A stretch of 64,000 bases of DNA from JAGWRA01 sp963711505 (GCA_963711505.1 CAVQEJ010000003.1:2294001-2358000); one strand, 5' to 3'; shown: positions 35,279 through 44,408, numbered from the stretch's first letter. Made by a program: numbers and translations. The notes: a model not told the origin generated them from the letters alone.

Positions 35279-35341
35279 GAGAACGAGGAACGAGGAAGGG
35301 TTCCTCTCTTCTCCGTTCTGCGTTCTACGTTCCTGTTCTAC
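35279..35341. repeat. 7-nt tandem array with dyad symmetry, spanning the rplK stop
   Basis: Nine consecutive 7-base blocks: three of the form AGGAACG, then a switch to the complementary form CGTTCTx. The two halves are roughly inverted, so the RNA could fold back. The array includes the rplK stop (35338-35340); on the coding strand TAGAAC is repeated, first as the real stop and again 13 bases later. Confidence 0.8.
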
Positions 35342-35763
35342 CCCACCACGTCGAGGCCCATGGAGCGGGCCGTGCCGGCGATGGTCTTGATCGCCATATC
35401 GAGGGACTCGCAGTTCAGGTCCGGCAGCTTGACCTTGGCGATCTCCTCCACCTGCTTGGCGGTGACGGTGCCGACCTTGGACTTGTTGGGCTCAGCGGAG
35501 CCCTTGGCGATGTTCGCGGCCCGCTTCAACAGCACGGGCGCCGGGGGCGTCTTCAGGATGAAGGTGTAGGACCGATCCGCGTAGATCGTCACCACGGCCG
35601 GAATGATGAGCCCTTCCTGGCCGGCGGTCTTCGCGTTGAAGTTCTTGCAGAAGTCCATGATGTTCACGCCGTGAGGACCGAGTGCGGTCCCGACGGGCGG
35701 CGCCGGCGTGGCCTTGCCGGCGGCAATCTGGAGCTTCACCATCGCCTGAATCTTCTTTGACAT
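35338..35763 (-). CDS. rplK: 50S ribosomal protein L11 (uL11)
   Basis: This 141-residue protein of the GTPase centre begins MSKKIQAMVKLQIAAGKATP, with the proline-rich PPVGTALGPHGVNIMDFCK linker. L11 takes part in the stringent response by sensing uncharged tRNA with RelA. It follows nusG as usual. A type A hairpin lies just upstream of its start. Confidence 0.98.
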   Translation of the reverse strand: MSKKIQAMVKLQIAAGKATPAPPVGTALGPHGVNIMDFCKNFNAKTAGQEGLIIPAVVTIYADRSYTFILKTPPAPVLLKRAANIAKGSAEPNKSKVGTVTAKQVEEIAKVKLPDLNCESLDMAIKTIAGTARSMGLDVVG

Positions 35764-35773
35764 AATCGTTCTT

Positions 35774-35853
35774 CACCGGCGGCGGGGTCCCACCCCGCCG
35801 CGAACTGACGCCGACGCGCCTTCCGCGTCTCCGGCTCGGCCGGGTCGCAGGCG
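35774..35853 (-). repeat. Type A intergenic element, short form (nusG-rplK gap)
   Basis: About 80 bases. The minus strand begins at the nusG stop (TAGCGCCTGCG) and ends with hairpin GCGGCGGGG-TGGGA-CCCCGCCGC about 15 bases before the rplK start. The middle part of the long copies is missing. GCGTCAGTTCGCGGCGGGG is shared with 5982-6111. Confidence 0.75.
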
Positions 35854-36396
35854 CTAGATCTTCTCCACCTGCAGGAAATCCAGTTCCACGGGCGTCGATC
35901 GGCCGAAGATCGTCACCATGACCTTCAGCGTGTTCTTGTCGAGGTTCACCTCGTCGACCACGCCGTTGAAGCTGGTGAACGGCCCCTCGTTGATGCGGAC
36001 CTGCTCGCCCTTCTCGAACATGTACTTCGGCTTCGGCTTCTCGGCCGCCGTCTTCACCTGCTCGAGAATCTGCTCGACCTCGTCCTTGCTGAGCGGCGTC
36101 GGCTTGGCGCCGGCGCCGACGAAGCCCGTCACCTTCGGCGTGTTCTTCACGACGTGCCACGCATGGTCGGTCATGTTCATCTCGACCAGGATGTAGCCCG
36201 GGAAGAACCGCTTCGCCGTGACGACCTTGCGCCCGCCGCGCATCTCGACCACGTCCTCGGTCGGGATGAGAATCTCGCCGATCTCTTCCTGGAGCCCGTA
36301 CGCCTGTACGCGCTGCCCCAGCGACTCGGCGACCTTCTTCTCGAACCCCGAGTAGGTATGGACGATGTACCAGTGCTTCGTCGCGACGTCCGTCAT
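35854..36396 (-). CDS. nusG: Transcription termination/antitermination protein NusG
   Basis: This 180-residue protein has an NGN domain (KHWYIVHTYSGFEKKVAESL and FFPGYILVEM) and a C-terminal KOW domain (GEQVRINEGPFTSFNGVVDE). NusG links RNA polymerase to Rho or to the ribosome through S10. Its ATG overlaps the secE stop (ATGA). Confidence 0.97.
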   Translation of the reverse strand: MTDVATKHWYIVHTYSGFEKKVAESLGQRVQAYGLQEEIGEILIPTEDVVEMRGGRKVVTAKRFFPGYILVEMNMTDHAWHVVKNTPKVTGFVGAGAKPTPLSKDEVEQILEQVKTAAEKPKPKYMFEKGEQVRINEGPFTSFNGVVDEVNLDKNTLKVMVTIFGRSTPVELDFLQVEKI

Positions 36397-36644
36397 GCCC
36401 CAAACCGCCTGAAAATCCACTGGACGATCAGGTTGAACACGTAGTCGACACCGTAGAGATACAGCCCGAAGAAGATCGACACGAGAATGACCACGACGGT
36501 CGTGGCGTACACTTCCTTGCTCGTCGGCCACGTCACGCGCCGCATCTCGTTGCGGACTTCCGCCAGGAAGACGCGCGTGCGCTCCCACCAGCCGGCGGCG
36601 CTCTCCGACGCTCTGGCGGGTGCCGATTTGGATTCGTCCAGCAT
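36393..36644 (-). CDS. secE: Preprotein translocase subunit SecE
   Basis: This 83-residue protein has the conserved amphipathic segment (FLAEVRNEMRRVTWPTSKEV) and one membrane helix (VVVILVSIFFGLYLYGVDYV). SecE stabilises the SecY channel. ATG at 36644 was chosen; a GTG four codons upstream is an alternative. It is next to nusG as in most bacteria. Confidence 0.94.
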   Translation of the reverse strand: MLDESKSAPARASESAAGWWERTRVFLAEVRNEMRRVTWPTSKEVYATTVVVILVSIFFGLYLYGVDYVFNLIVQWIFRRFGA

Positions 36645-36720
36645 CGTCGTGCTCACGACCTGCCCGTTCCCTTCCCGATGCACGCAGACGCACCCGCGTC
36701 CGCGCGCCGCGCCGAAAAGC

Positions 36721-36796
36721 TGGCAGGCCAGGAGGGAATCGAACCCCCAGCCCCCGGTTTTGGAGACCGGTGCTCTACCAATTGAGCTACTGGCCT
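36721..36796 (-). tRNA. tRNA-Trp (CCA)
   Basis: A 76-base cloverleaf with CCA encoded. Acceptor AGGCCAG pairs with CTGGCCT; the anticodon stem CCGGT/ACCGG holds a CTCCAAA loop with anticodon CCA; the T arm contains GGTTCGATT. It lies between rpmG and secE, the usual position for tRNA-Trp. Confidence 0.97.
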
Positions 36797-36861
36797 GTAG
36801 GTGGAACCGGAACCAGAGAGCCGGGAGTGCCCGTTCCCCGGCCCCTGCGCCCTGGTCTCGA

Positions 36862-37011
36862 CTACTTCGACTCGCGATGCGGCGTGTGCGTGCGGCACCA
36901 CCGGCAGAACTTGCGCAGTTCCAGCCGCTCGGTCGTCTTCTTCTTGTTCTTGGTCGTGCTGTAGTTGCGCCGTTTGCACTCGGTGCACGCCAGACTGATG
37001 ATGTCTCGCAT
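36862..37011 (-). CDS. rpmG: 50S ribosomal protein L33 (bL33), zinc-binding form
   Basis: A 49-residue protein, MRDIISLACTECKRRNYSTT at the start, with CTEC and CRWC pairs that make the zinc site of the C+ form. It lies between tuf and tRNA-Trp/secE, the common context for rpmG. The C-terminus is RTHTPHRESK. Confidence 0.95.
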   Translation of the reverse strand: MRDIISLACTECKRRNYSTTKNKKKTTERLELRKFCRWCRTHTPHRESK

Positions 37012-37037
37012 CGTACGATCCTGACAGGACCGGGGGG

Positions 37038-37094
37038 CAGGGATCGGGGATCAGGCCCGGAGCCCCATCCCGAATCCCCCATCCCGAATCCGCG

Positions 37095-37096
<2 letters not shown>
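37038..37096. repeat. 7-nt tandem array downstream of tuf
   Basis: At 37062-37089 four units in exact phase alternate CCCGAAT and CCCCCAT (the first is GCCCCAT), and weaker units extend leftward to about 37038, where GGGGATC forms give partial dyad symmetry. The array reaches into the tuf stop codon (37095-37097). The coding-strand units GGATTCG and GGATGGG match the rplL array. Confidence 0.8.
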
Positions 37097-38294
<1,198 letters not shown>

Positions 38295-38323
38295 GGCCGG
38301 ATGATGTCCTGTCGATTGTTCAA

Positions 38324-38399
<76 letters not shown>

Positions 38400-38457
38400 C
38401 CGGTTCGTTGTTCCATGCTCGAGCGCGACGCGTCCCGATTGCCTGCCCTGCCAACCC

Positions 38458-38533
38458 TGGAGCGGGAGACGGGGATCGAACCCGCGACCAACAGCTTGGA
38501 AGGCTGTGACTCTACCACTGAGTTACTCCCGCC
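38458..38533 (-). tRNA. tRNA-Gly (TCC)
   Basis: A 76-base cloverleaf with CCA encoded. Acceptor GCGGGAG pairs with CTCCCGC; anticodon stem ACAGC/GCTGT with loop CTTCCAA gives anticodon TCC. It is part of the Thr-Tyr-Gly-Thr-tuf cluster. Confidence 0.96.
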
Positions 38534-38739
38534 CGAACCTACACAATGTCTTGCCAAACCGCGCGATCGCCAGCCGGTGCCAGCGCCCCGCGCGCCGCCG
38601 GGCCGATGCCCTGCGACCCGCGTCGCTCGCTCACCCCTCGACCAGCTCGGGGTGACCCCGAGCCCGTCGCCGGGTCGGGGCATTCGGCTCGTGCCCCCGG
38701 GTGGCCGGCCCCGAGCCAGGCCCGCAGGGCCGAGTCGAA

Positions 38740-38826
38740 TGGTGGGGAGGGGAGGATTCGAACCTCCGAAGCCGCTGGGGCGGCAGATTTACAGTCTGCT
38801 GCGTTTGACCGCTCCGCAACCTCCCC
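38740..38826 (-). tRNA. tRNA-Tyr (GTA)
   Basis: An 87-base class II tRNA with a long variable arm and CCA encoded. Acceptor GGGGAGG pairs with CCTCCCC; the anticodon stem GCAGA/TCTGC has loop CTGTAAA, anticodon GTA. Confidence 0.96.
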
Positions 38827-39036
38827 GGCTCGTCTGTCAGCCGGCGTCCCCCGACGGGCTCAGGATCCTCCCGAGCGACGTCTTGCGAACGGCCGCCTCC
38901 GACCCCACCGGAACGCCGAACACGGCACGGTCCCCGTCGTATCTCATTGGTGCCATGCCGCTTGCTGCGTCCATCGGTGATGAGTGCTGGAGTACGCGTT
39001 CCTGGTGGTTGACCCTGCGGCCCGACATCCCGCCGA

Positions 39037-39113
39037 TGGAGCTGGCGGAGGGATTCGAACCCCCGACCGGCTGATTACAAATCAGCTGCTCTACCGGACT
39101 GAGCTACGCCAGC
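39037..39113 (-). tRNA. tRNA-Thr (TGT)
   Basis: A 77-base cloverleaf with CCA encoded. Acceptor GCTGGCG pairs with CGCCAGC; the anticodon stem GCTGA/TCAGC has loop TTTGTAA, anticodon TGT. It is the first gene of the tRNA-tuf transcription unit. Confidence 0.96.
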
Positions 39114-39127
39114 CAGACAAAGAATTG

Positions 39128-39157
39128 ACTTTAGCACAAGCTATGCCACAGGGGCAA
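39128..39157 (-). promoter_or_regulatory. Candidate sigma70-type promoter for the tRNA-tuf operon
   Basis: On the minus strand TTGCCC (39157-39152) and TAAAGT (39133-39128) are 18 bases apart, placing the start near 39121, eight bases before tRNA-Thr. The region is distinctly AT-rich. It lies between the rlmB stop and the first tRNA. Confidence 0.6.
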
Positions 39158-39163
39158 TATCCT

Positions 39164-39901
39164 TCATCGGGTCCGCCCCGGCAATCCCCCCTGCCGCCGC
39201 TGCCGGACCGCCTCGAACAGCGCGACCCCCGCCGCCACCGACACGTTCAGGCTCCCCACGTGGCCGCCCATCGGGATGGCCGCCAGCCAGTCGCACCGCT
39301 CGCGCACCAGGCGGCGCAGCCCCGTCCCCTCGGCCCCCAGCACGAACGCCGTCGGCCCCATATAGTCGAGGGCGTCGTAGGCCTGGGGGGCGTCGCCCGC
39401 CAGCCCCACCGTCCAGACGCCGGCCGCCTTCAGTTCGTCGAGCGCCCGGGCGATGTTGACGACCCGGGCAATCCGGGCGTAGGCAATCGCGCCGGCCGAC
39501 GCCTTCGCCGCCGCCCCGTCGAGCGCCGCCGCGCGGCGCGTCTGCACGACCAGCCCGTCGGCCCCCGCCGCATCGGCCGTCCGCAGGATCGCGCCGAGGT
39601 TGTGCGGATCCTCGATGCCGTCCAGCACGACGACCAGCGCGGGATGCGGCAGCCCGGCCACCAGATCGCCGGGCGTGAGGTCCTCGCGCTCCTCCAGCTC
39701 GGCCACGACTCCCTGGTGCACGCCGCCGCGCGCTTCGCGGTCGAGCATCGACGGCTCCACCTTCCGCACGGGGACCCCCTGCCGTCCGGCCTCGTCCACG
39801 ATCGCCCGGACGCGCGCCGCGTCGCGCGCGCCGATGCGGATCGCCCGCACGCGTCCCGCCCGCAGCGCCTCGGTCACCGGGTTGATGCCGTAGATCAGCA
39901 T
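39164..39901 (-). CDS. rlmB: 23S rRNA (guanosine-2'-O-)-methyltransferase RlmB (TrmH/SpoU family)
   Basis: This 245-residue protein starts MLIYGINPVTEALRAG, with an N-terminal substrate-binding domain. The SPOUT domain motifs are VVVLDGIEDPHNLGAILRTA, VLGAEGTGLRRLVRE and IPMGGHVGSLNVSVAAG. It probably methylates G2251 of 23S rRNA with SAM. A TrmH-type tRNA target cannot be fully excluded, but length and N-domain favour RlmB. Confidence 0.9.
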   Translation of the reverse strand: MLIYGINPVTEALRAGRVRAIRIGARDAARVRAIVDEAGRQGVPVRKVEPSMLDREARGGVHQGVVAELEEREDLTPGDLVAGLPHPALVVVLDGIEDPHNLGAILRTADAAGADGLVVQTRRAAALDGAAAKASAGAIAYARIARVVNIARALDELKAAGVWTVGLAGDAPQAYDALDYMGPTAFVLGAEGTGLRRLVRERCDWLAAIPMGGHVGSLNVSVAAGVALFEAVRQRRQGGLPGRTR

Positions 39902-39905
39902 TGTT

Positions 39906-39997
39906 CAGTGGCGCTGGGGCCCCACCCCCAGCGCGAGCTCACGCTGACACCTCGCCTCGGATTTCCCTGTCCTCGGCTCGGTGTGGCCGCAGGCGCT
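39906..39997 (-). repeat. Type A intergenic element (gltX-rlmB gap)
   Basis: The minus strand begins TGAGCGCCTGCGGCC and ends with hairpin GGCGCTGGGG-GTGGGG-CCCCAGCGCC, 9 bases before the rlmB start. The 10-bp stem differs from other copies in paired fashion. Unlike other copies it does not start at a gene stop, because an 8-nt array intervenes (40022-40045). Confidence 0.7.
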
Positions 39998-40021
39998 CAG
40001 CATCGGTCAGTCGCGGCAGCC

Positions 40022-40045
40022 CTTCGTGCCTTCGTGTCTTCGTGG
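40022..40045. repeat. 8-nt tandem array abutting the gltX stop
   Basis: Three contiguous units, CTTCGTGC, CTTCGTGT and CTTCGTGG (plus strand; CACGAAGx on the coding strand), end directly at the gltX stop codon (40046-40048). It has the same placement as the 7-nt arrays but a period of eight. Confidence 0.75.
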
Positions 40046-41551
40046 CTAACCGGCTATCGCCTTCGCGAACTGCGCCGCCCGTTCGCGGCAGCCGACGATC
40101 GGCGGCAGCCCGCTGGCGGGCGTCAGGTCGGCGCCCGCATCGATGGCCGGCACGGCCAGATCCAGTTCGGGCCCTTCGGCCCGGCCGGTAAGGGCCACGC
40201 GGATCGGATGGAACAGCGCCGCGCCCTTGCGGCCGGTCCGCTGCCGGACCCGTGCGGCCGCAGCCCTGAACCGCTCCCGGTCGAGCCGCGGCTCGGTCGC
40301 CAGCTCGTCGGCCAGCGCCGCGATCACCTCGCGTGCGCCCGCCGCCTCGACGACCTCGCCGACGGCGGGCTCGGCCAGTGACGCCGCCGGATCCCAGGCG
40401 AACAGGAACCCCAGCCTGAGCGGAATCTGCTCGAGCCGATCGACCGAGCCGGTCGCCATTGGCATCGCTGAGACGAGGAACCGCAGGCCGGCGGCATCCG
40501 GGTGCATGGCGACACCGCTCTGGCGGAAGTACGGCACGGCCAGGCCGGCGATCCGCTCCGGGGCGGCCGCCTTCAGGTAGTGGCGGTTCGCCCACGCCAG
40601 CTTGTCCTCGTCGAACACGCCGGCGCTGTGCCCCACGTCCTCGATCGCGAAGCGGCGCGCCAGCTCGTCGACCGGCAGCAGCTCGTCGTGGCCATCGGGG
40701 CCGCCGGGCGACCAGCCGATGAGCGCCAGGTAGTTCACCAGCGCTTCCGGCAGATAGCCCTTGCGGCGGAACTCGGCCACCGACGTCGCGCCGTGCCGCT
40801 TCGACAGGGGCGTGTGGTCGGGCCCCATGACGAGCGCGAGGTGCGCGAACCGCGGCGGCTTGAACCCCAGCGCCTCGTACAGCAGCAGCTGCCGCGGCGT
40901 ATTCGAGATGTGATCCTCGCCCCGGACGACGTGCGTAATCTCCATCAGCGCGTCATCGATCACGACGGCGAAGTTGTACGCGGGTACCCGTCGGACCGCA
41001 GGAGCACCGGGTCGCCGATCACCGCCGTGTCGAAGTGGATGGCCCCGCGGACGAGGTCGTGGAACACGATCTCCCGCCCGTCGGGGACCCGGAACCGGAC
41101 GACGGCCCGCTCGCCGGCGGCACGCCGCCGCGCGACCTCCTCCGGACTCAGCGACCGACAGGTCCCCGCGTAGCCGGCCGGACGTCCCTCGATCAGCGCG
41201 CGCGTGCGGGCGGTCTCCAGTTCCTCGGGCGTGCAGAAGCAGTAGTAGGCCTGGCCGGCGTCGATCAGCCGCTCCGCCTGGGCGGCGTACAGTCGACAGC
41301 CGCTCGGACTGCCGGTACGGCCCGTGCGCGCCGCCGATGTCGGGCCCCTCGTCCCAGTCGAGCCCGAGCCACCGGAGATCGTCCAGGATCGCATCGGCCG
41401 ACTCGCGCGTCGACCGCTCGGCGTCCGTGTCCTCGATCCGCAGCACGAACGTGCCGCCCCCGCCGCGCGCGAGCAGCCAGTTGAACAACGCCGTCCGGGC
41501 GTTGCCGACATGGAGCTGACCGGTGGGACTGGGTGCGAAGCGGAGACGCAT
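40046..41551 (-). CDS. gltX: Glutamate--tRNA ligase, with two compensating frame breaks
   Basis: This 501-residue class I synthetase starts MRLRFAPSPTGQLHVGNART (HIGH-like motif); the KMSKS motif appears as LSKRHG. Between about 41290-41299 (+1) and 40979-40985 (-1) the protein is in another frame, where RLYAAQAERLIDAGQAYYCF and FHDLVRGAIHFDTAVIGDPV are clear GltX sequence. Correcting both joins VLLRSDGYP to AYNFAVVIDDA. The gene is probably intact and the breaks are sequence errors. Confidence 0.93.
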   Translation of the reverse strand: MRLRFAPSPTGQLHVGNARTALFNWLLARGGGGTFVLRIEDTDAERSTRESADAILDDLRWLGLDWDEGPDIGGAHGPYRQSERLSTVRRPGGAADRRRPGLLLLLHARGTGDRPHARADRGTSGRLRGDLSVAESGGGRAAACRRRAGRRPVPGPRRAGDRVPRPRPRGHPLRHGGDRRPGAPAVRRVPAYNFAVVIDDALMEITHVVRGEDHISNTPRQLLLYEALGFKPPRFAHLALVMGPDHTPLSKRHGATSVAEFRRKGYLPEALVNYLALIGWSPGGPDGHDELLPVDELARRFAIEDVGHSAGVFDEDKLAWANRHYLKAAAPERIAGLAVPYFRQSGVAMHPDAAGLRFLVSAMPMATGSVDRLEQIPLRLGFLFAWDPAASLAEPAVGEVVEAAGAREVIAALADELATEPRLDRERFRAAAARVRQRTGRKGAALFHPIRVALTGRAEGPELDLAVPAIDAGADLTPASGLPPIVGCRERAAQFAKAIAG

Positions 41552-41562
41552 GGGTGATAGAA

Positions 41563-41604
41563 GGGCTACGGGCTACGGGCTACGGGCTCCGGGCTACGGG
41601 CTAC
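41563..41604. repeat. Six-unit 7-nt tandem array spanning the ispDF stop
   Basis: Six units in exact phase: GGGCTAC five times, with one GGGCTCC (fourth). On the coding strand the unit is GTAGCCC, and the first TAG is the stop codon of ispDF itself. With period seven the TAG recurs in all three frames. Gene gltX starts 11 bases later. Confidence 0.95.
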
Positions 41605-42785
41605 GGATGGCTGATGAGCGCTACCGCGTGCACGGCGATGGCCTCGCCGCGGCCGAGCTCGCCGATGCCCTCGTTGGTCTTCCCCTTGATGCTCACCTCC
41701 GCCGGGTCGATCCCGATGGCGGCGGCAACGTTGGCGGCCATCGCCGGCACGTGCGGCGCCAGCTTCGGGCGCTCGGCAATCACGACCGCGTCGACGTTCC
41801 CGACGCGGAACCCGGCCTCGCGCACGAGGGCGGCCGCACGCGACAGCAGGTCGAGACTCGAGGCGCCGCGCCATTGCGGATCGGAATCAGGGAAGTGCCG
41901 GCCGATGTCGCCGGCTCCCGCGGCGCCGAGAATGGCGTCGGTCACCGCATGGCAGACGGCGTCGGCGTCGGAGTGGCCCGCCAGCCCGTGCGTGAACGGG
42001 ATGGTCACGCCGCCCAGGATGAGCGGCCGCCCCTCGACGAGCCGGTGCAGGTCGTATCCCGTGCCGACGCGTGCGCTCACGTCCCCTTCTCCCCGCGAGG
42101 CCAGCAGCCCCTGCGCGAACGCGAGATCCTCCCGCGTGGTGATCTTGATGTTCGTCGGCTCGCCCTCGACGAGCCGCACCGGATGGCCCGCCCGTTCCGC
42201 GAGCGCCGCCTCGTCGGTGACGTCGATGCCCGTGCGGCCGATCGCGATGGCCGCCCGGAGCACGTCGCGGCGGAAGGCCTGCGGCGTCTGCGCCAGGAAG
42301 ATCGTCTCGCGCGGAAGCGTCGCCGCCACCGTCCAGACGGCCGCGCCGGCGACCTCCTCGTGCCTGCCCTGCTTCACGGTGTCGCGCGCGGGCAGCGCCG
42401 CGATGGCGGCACCCGCCTCGACGGCCGCCCGCACGGTGCGGGCGATCAGGTCGCGGCTCGCGAACGGACGCGCGGCATCGTGGATCACCACGAGGTCGGC
42501 CCGATCCGCCACGGCGGCGAAGCCGTTGGCGACCGAATCCTGCCGGCGCGCCCCCCCGGCCACGATGCGCAGCGGCTTGCCCCCGCCGTCGATCCCCGCC
42601 GGCGGCGCGGCGGCCGAGGCCGGCGGCAGCACCACGACGATCTCGTCGATGTCGTCGCTCGCCACGAACGTCCCGACGGTGCGCTGCAGGATCGTCCGCC
42701 CGCCCAGGTCCAGGAACTGCTTCGGCGTCGCGTCACCCAGACGCTGCCCGCGGCCGCCGGCGGCGATGATCGCTACGACATGCAT
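41601..42785 (-). CDS. ispDF: Bifunctional IspD/IspF (MEP cytidylyltransferase / MECDP synthase)
   Basis: This 394-residue fusion starts MHVVAIIAAGGRGQRLGDAT, the nucleotide-binding loop of IspD, with VVIHDAARPF and ITTREDLAFAQ. From about residue 237 IspF begins (RVGTGYDLHRL; metal ligands D and H; SIKGKTNEGIGELG). It catalyses two steps of the MEP isoprenoid pathway; ispE lies at 54-55 kb. The fusion is known from other bacteria. The end coincides with a 7-nt array. Confidence 0.95.
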   Translation of the reverse strand: MHVVAIIAAGGRGQRLGDATPKQFLDLGGRTILQRTVGTFVASDDIDEIVVVLPPASAAAPPAGIDGGGKPLRIVAGGARRQDSVANGFAAVADRADLVVIHDAARPFASRDLIARTVRAAVEAGAAIAALPARDTVKQGRHEEVAGAAVWTVAATLPRETIFLAQTPQAFRRDVLRAAIAIGRTGIDVTDEAALAERAGHPVRLVEGEPTNIKITTREDLAFAQGLLASRGEGDVSARVGTGYDLHRLVEGRPLILGGVTIPFTHGLAGHSDADAVCHAVTDAILGAAGAGDIGRHFPDSDPQWRGASSLDLLSRAAALVREAGFRVGNVDAVVIAERPKLAPHVPAMAANVAAAIGIDPAEVSIKGKTNEGIGELGRGEAIAVHAVALISHP

Positions 42786-42847
42786 AGATGAGAGACGGCA
42801 GGCAGGCTCTGGAGGCACTGCGCCCCGCGGGACCGCACAACCTCTGA

Positions 42848-43541
42848 TTATACGACGAGAGCGCGGGCCGTTTCGCGGCCACCGGCGTACTCGGCGACCC
42901 GCGCGGCCGTCAGGTCGACGGCGGCCTTCAGCCCCCCGGCCAGCGAGCGCGGGCAGAAGATCACGAACAGGGCCCGCCTCGTCGCCGACGTGATCATCGT
43001 GCGGGCCGAGTCGGACGTCGGGTTGCCGAACGGTCCAGCTTCGTCGGCAAGCGTCAGCCGTCCGCCCACGTGCACGGCGTCCTTCCGGATGCCGGGATAC
43101 GCCTCGCCGGGCCGCCCCAGCCGCAGGTCAATCGCGCCCTCGACCCGGTCCAGGTCGTAGAGGCCGAACGGCAGCTGCAGCTCCACCGAGCACCAGTTGC
43201 AGATGTCGACGAGCGAGTTCACCCGCGGCAGCGGATCGCCGCGCCGCACCCGCCGCAGCAGCGCCTCGGACGAGGGGCGCGTCTTCGTCGGGTCGAGGCC
43301 CACCTGCCGGTACAGCGTCCGGACGGCGGCGGTCGCATCGCTCGCCCCGCTCCGTTCGCGCCCGTCGACGGGCTCCGACGGCCCGCCGTGCGGGCCGTTC
43401 GAGCGGCGCCTGCCGCAGGCGCTCGGCGGCTGCCGCGAGCGGGCCGTCGAGCCGGGCGTCGCGCTCGACGACGGTCAGCCCGTCGAAGCTCACGGCGCCG
43501 ATGGCGATGATCGGCTGCAGGTCGGGCGCGACGCGGATCAT
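42848..43541 (-). CDS. B3/B4 (tRNA-binding) domain protein, frame-disrupted
   Basis: The N-terminal part MIRVAPDLQPIIAIGAVSFD and the C-terminal part (QVGLDPTKTRPSSEALLRRV, VNSLVDICNWCSVELQLPFG, FGNPTSDSARTM) are in different frames. The C-terminal part is the B3/B4 fold of PheRS beta found in free-standing putative editing proteins. The break lies within 43345-43400, where sequence resembling type B repeat is seen, including 19 bases identical to the 53.8-kb array. It may be a real disruption or a one-base error. The start overlaps the plsC stop. Confidence 0.7.
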
Positions 43542-44401
43542 GCCGGCTCTCCCATCTTCACGTTCACGGCCGCCGCGAGGGTCGTCGCCTCCCCTCCCGC
43601 GTCGCCGTCGTCCGGCGCCGGCTCCGGGGCGGCCGCGGGCGCCGGTGGCTTCGGCAGCCCGGGATCCTCTGCTTCGAGTGTCGCCTGCACGATCGCGCGG
43701 ACGCGGCCGGCCAGGGCCTTGGCGTCGCGGGGCGACGGCGGTCCCTCGAGGTCGGGCGGCGGAATCGGGTCGTGGACGATCAGCTTCACCGCGCCGGGCT
43801 CGACGGCCAGTCGCCCCTTCCGCATCACGTGCCGGCTGCCGACGATGGCCACCGGCACGACGGGCAGGCCGGCGTCGAGCGCGAGCAGGAAGCTGCCGCC
43901 CTTGAAGGTCGCCAGCGCGCCGTCGCCGCTGCGTGTCCCCTCGGGAAAGACAATGAGCGACAGTCCCTGACGGACGAGCGTGGAGGCCTGCTTCAGGATG
44001 CCGGTCCGGTGGGGATCGCGGCGGTCGACGAGGATGTGGCCGGTGTGGCGCAGGTGCCAGCCGAGGAACGGGAACCGGCCGAGCGATTCCTTCGCGATGA
44101 TCCGCAGCTGCCAGGGCAGCGACGCGAACAGCACGGGGATGTCGTAGATGCTCTGGTGGTTCGACACGAACACGTAGGTCCGGCCGGGCGTCAGCCGCTC
44201 GCGGCCGCGCGCCTCCACGCGGACGCCCGTGGTCGCCAGGATCAGCCACGACCAGGCGCGGGCGCACCAGTGGGCGACGAGGCCCCGGCGGTCGACGAGA
44301 CTCGATGCGAGCGAAATGGTGCCGAGAACCGCGGTGTAGACGGTGATGGCGGGAATCAGGAAGAAGACGGTCCGCCACCAGTGGAACGGGGGCACTCTCA
44401 C
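43538..44401 (-). CDS. plsC: 1-acyl-sn-glycerol-3-phosphate acyltransferase (PlsC-like)
   Basis: About 287 residues from a GTG start (VRVPPFHWWRTVFFLIP) next to the upstream stop; a second GTG two codons later is possible. There is an N-terminal membrane helix, the catalytic NHQSIYD (HX4D) motif and the FPEGTRS substrate motif. It converts lysophosphatidate to phosphatidate in phospholipid synthesis. The last 45 residues are Pro/Ala-rich and variable. Confidence 0.88.
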   Translation of the reverse strand: MRVPPFHWWRTVFFLIPAITVYTAVLGTISLASSLVDRRGLVAHWCARAWSWLILATTGVRVEARGRERLTPGRTYVFVSNHQSIYDIPVLFASLPWQLRIIAKESLGRFPFLGWHLRHTGHILVDRRDPHRTGILKQASTLVRQGLSLIVFPEGTRSGDGALATFKGGSFLLALDAGLPVVPVAIVGSRHVMRKGRLAVEPGAVKLIVHDPIPPPDLEGPPSPRDAKALAGRVRAIVQATLEAEDPGLPKPPAPAAAPEPAPDDGDAGGEATTLAAAVNVKMGEPA

Positions 44402-44408
44402 GGCTCGA

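Noticed and set aside
41601..42785. IspD-IspF fusion as a frameshift artefact like L4-L23
   Set aside because: Bifunctional IspDF is a well-known natural fusion; both domains are complete with a normal linker and no sign of lost termini.
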